Shown here: positions 62,789 through 64,000 of the stretch, one piece after another
How the letters are laid out: every line of letters starts with the position of its first letter
How positions within the stretch are numbered: position 1 is the first letter of the stretch
Translations under genes and position numbers: made by a program
Source of the DNA: Scleropages formosus
Lineage: Eukaryota; Chordata; Actinopteri; Osteoglossiformes; Osteoglossidae
NCBI RefSeq assembly: GCF_900964775.1
Contig: NC_041820.1
Coordinates: 4,839,001 to 4,903,000, forward strand
Reading direction: 5' to 3'
Length of the DNA: 64,000 nt
The notes under the pieces: model-generated
What the model was told of the DNA's origin: nothing
Seen by the model: only the letters and a program-made list of their open reading frames with translations
Databases searched by the model: none

Positions 62789-62817
62789 ACTAACCCAAAC
62801 CCAAACCCTAACCCTAA
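62789..62817. repeat. Short interstitial telomere-like repeat
   Basis: AACCCAAACCCAAACCCTAA followed by CCCTAATCC: about four degenerate CCCTAA/CCCAAA units directly left of a SINE tail. Confidence 0.65.
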
Positions 62818-62821
62818 TCCT

Positions 62822-62930
62822 GAAACATTGCCAAAACCCATAAATATGGGTAAATAACTGCAGTATCTTAGCATACAAACCTTACATTGTAAGGTGCTTT
62901 AGAAAAAAACATCACAAAAGTATAATAGGG
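62822..62930 (+). mobile_element. Family A SINE, 5'-truncated
   Basis: 3' body only: 'ATAAATATGGGTAAATAACT', 'CTTAGCATACAAACCTTACA', 'TAAGGTGCTTTAGAAAAAAA'. Confidence 0.65.
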
Positions 62931-64000
62931 TTAAAAATGTGATTATAAACAGGTCTCGCTTCCATTTCATCTGAAGTCAATAGCAATGAAAACTGAACTG
63001 AGGCAAAAACAGCAACAGAAACTCCCACTTATGAGTGGTGTAATGAGACAGTTTATTATTTTGAAAGCAAATTAAATTGGTTTAAATTGCAGTATTATGT
63101 GTAGTTTGAGTTTAAATTTTTTGCTGTGATGCCTGGAATGTCTTTGGAGTCCTTAATGTTTGTTTAGTCTGAGCCGCTTTCCAATTGTGACATGAATGAA
63201 ATAAAGGCACTTAAACTTGCAAGAACACAGTTCCAAGAACACTTATAAACCTCTTTGGGCATATTATTGGAAAAACTAAGGCCTGAATGTGAGAAGAAAC
63301 CATTTCATTTCAGTTTTTTTTAGGTACGGGGTTCAGCTGTACGTTTTTAGACCAGATTATTTCAACAGATTAGCCCTGATTCAAACAAAGTGACATTCTA
63401 AACTTCCCTCTTTGTCAAAAACCTTCATTTTCAGTTGTCAAGATCTCAAGAAAGCTCATGCTTGGAACTCCAGAAGGCCACTTACACAATTTATTATTAA
63501 TTGTTTGAAATGCTATAGCAACAAGAGTCCGCCTGCTTCTTTGACACAGTTAGTCTACTTGTTCTATGCCTGTGAGATTCTGAAAGGCAGGACTCTAATT
63601 TTATATTAATTTATTTCACTGATTATGTCAGCCAGTGACATAGCTGTGTGCACTCAAGTGAGAGAGGAGCAGTCATTATGATGACTGGTGTTCTTAAGAA
63701 TGATACAGGGAAATAAATGCGGCTCACATGCAACTTTTTATTGATCAAAGTGCTGCTGGTTAACCTTCTTAGAAGAGCAAAAAGGGTTTGTCATATATTT
63801 TTATGATTTCTAGAAAGTTGTAAATCCCCACTAGCAAGTATTTGATATAATTTAAAGAAAACAATGTCCTTAATAAGGTACACTGAGACACTGCACTGTA
63901 GCATGTATGGTTTGGGAGATGCTTTTTAAAAAAAATGTCATCTACGATGGACAAAAAATGAATAGTGGGTCTCAGGAGGCTGAAGTTAACTTCGAACCTT

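Larger units (their letters stand above)
62702..64000 (+). other. Start of a col12a1 intron running off the window
   Basis: After the donor A|GTAAGT at 62701/62702 no further exon matching the expected third FN3 domain is seen. It contains telomere-like repeats (62789-62817) and a SINE tail (62822-62930), otherwise AT-rich DNA. Confidence 0.75.

Overview
This window is vertebrate nuclear DNA, almost certainly from a ray-finned fish. Genes are split by GT-AG introns, intergenic and intronic DNA is full of tRNA-derived SINEs of fish type, and the proteins align closely with recalled human orthologues. The SINE set looks like that of bonytongues (Osteoglossomorpha); that placement is an inference of low confidence. 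There are no bacterial, CRISPR or obvious viral features.

Layout: (1) 360-15251, plus strand, trappc12, 11 coding exons, 802 residues. (2) 17890-20037, minus strand, adi1, 4 exons, 177 residues, convergent with trappc12. (3) 20.04-30.79 kb, a gene-poor stretch with SINEs, a CTCF-like site and a candidate filip1 promoter with a noncoding first exon. (4) 30797-40499, plus, filip1, 5 coding exons, 1203 residues. (5) 42578-46293, plus, tmem30a, 7 exons, 372 residues. (6) 47837-49420, plus, cox7a2, 4 exons, 82 residues. (7) 53867 to beyond the right edge, plus, col12a1, first 9 coding exons (about 630 residues: signal peptide, FN3-1, vWA1, FN3-2, vWA2).

The genes do not form one pathway. They cover vesicle tethering and mitosis (trappc12), methionine salvage (adi1), filamin turnover and cell migration (filip1), a lipid-flippase chaperone (tmem30a), respiratory complex IV (cox7a2) and a fibril-associated collagen (col12a1). 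Two conserved blocks meet here: TRAPPC12-ADI1 (human 2p25) and FILIP1-TMEM30A-COX7A2-COL12A1 (human 6q14, same relative order and strand). The junction lies between adi1 and filip1 and carries a near-perfect CTCF motif.

The most unusual structures are around the col12a1 promoter. An imperfect 45-base inverted repeat has perfect 18-base outer arms, and a 107-base direct repeat brackets the palindrome, the GC-rich island and the presumed first exon. Other points of interest are a three-copy CTCF-like tandem repeat in filip1 intron 1, nested and inverted SINEs, an unassigned repeat of about 260 bases present twice, a CRE/CCAAT cluster inside adi1 intron 1, paired ETS sites at cox7a2, and a weak splice donor in tmem30a. 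No wholly new gene system was found.
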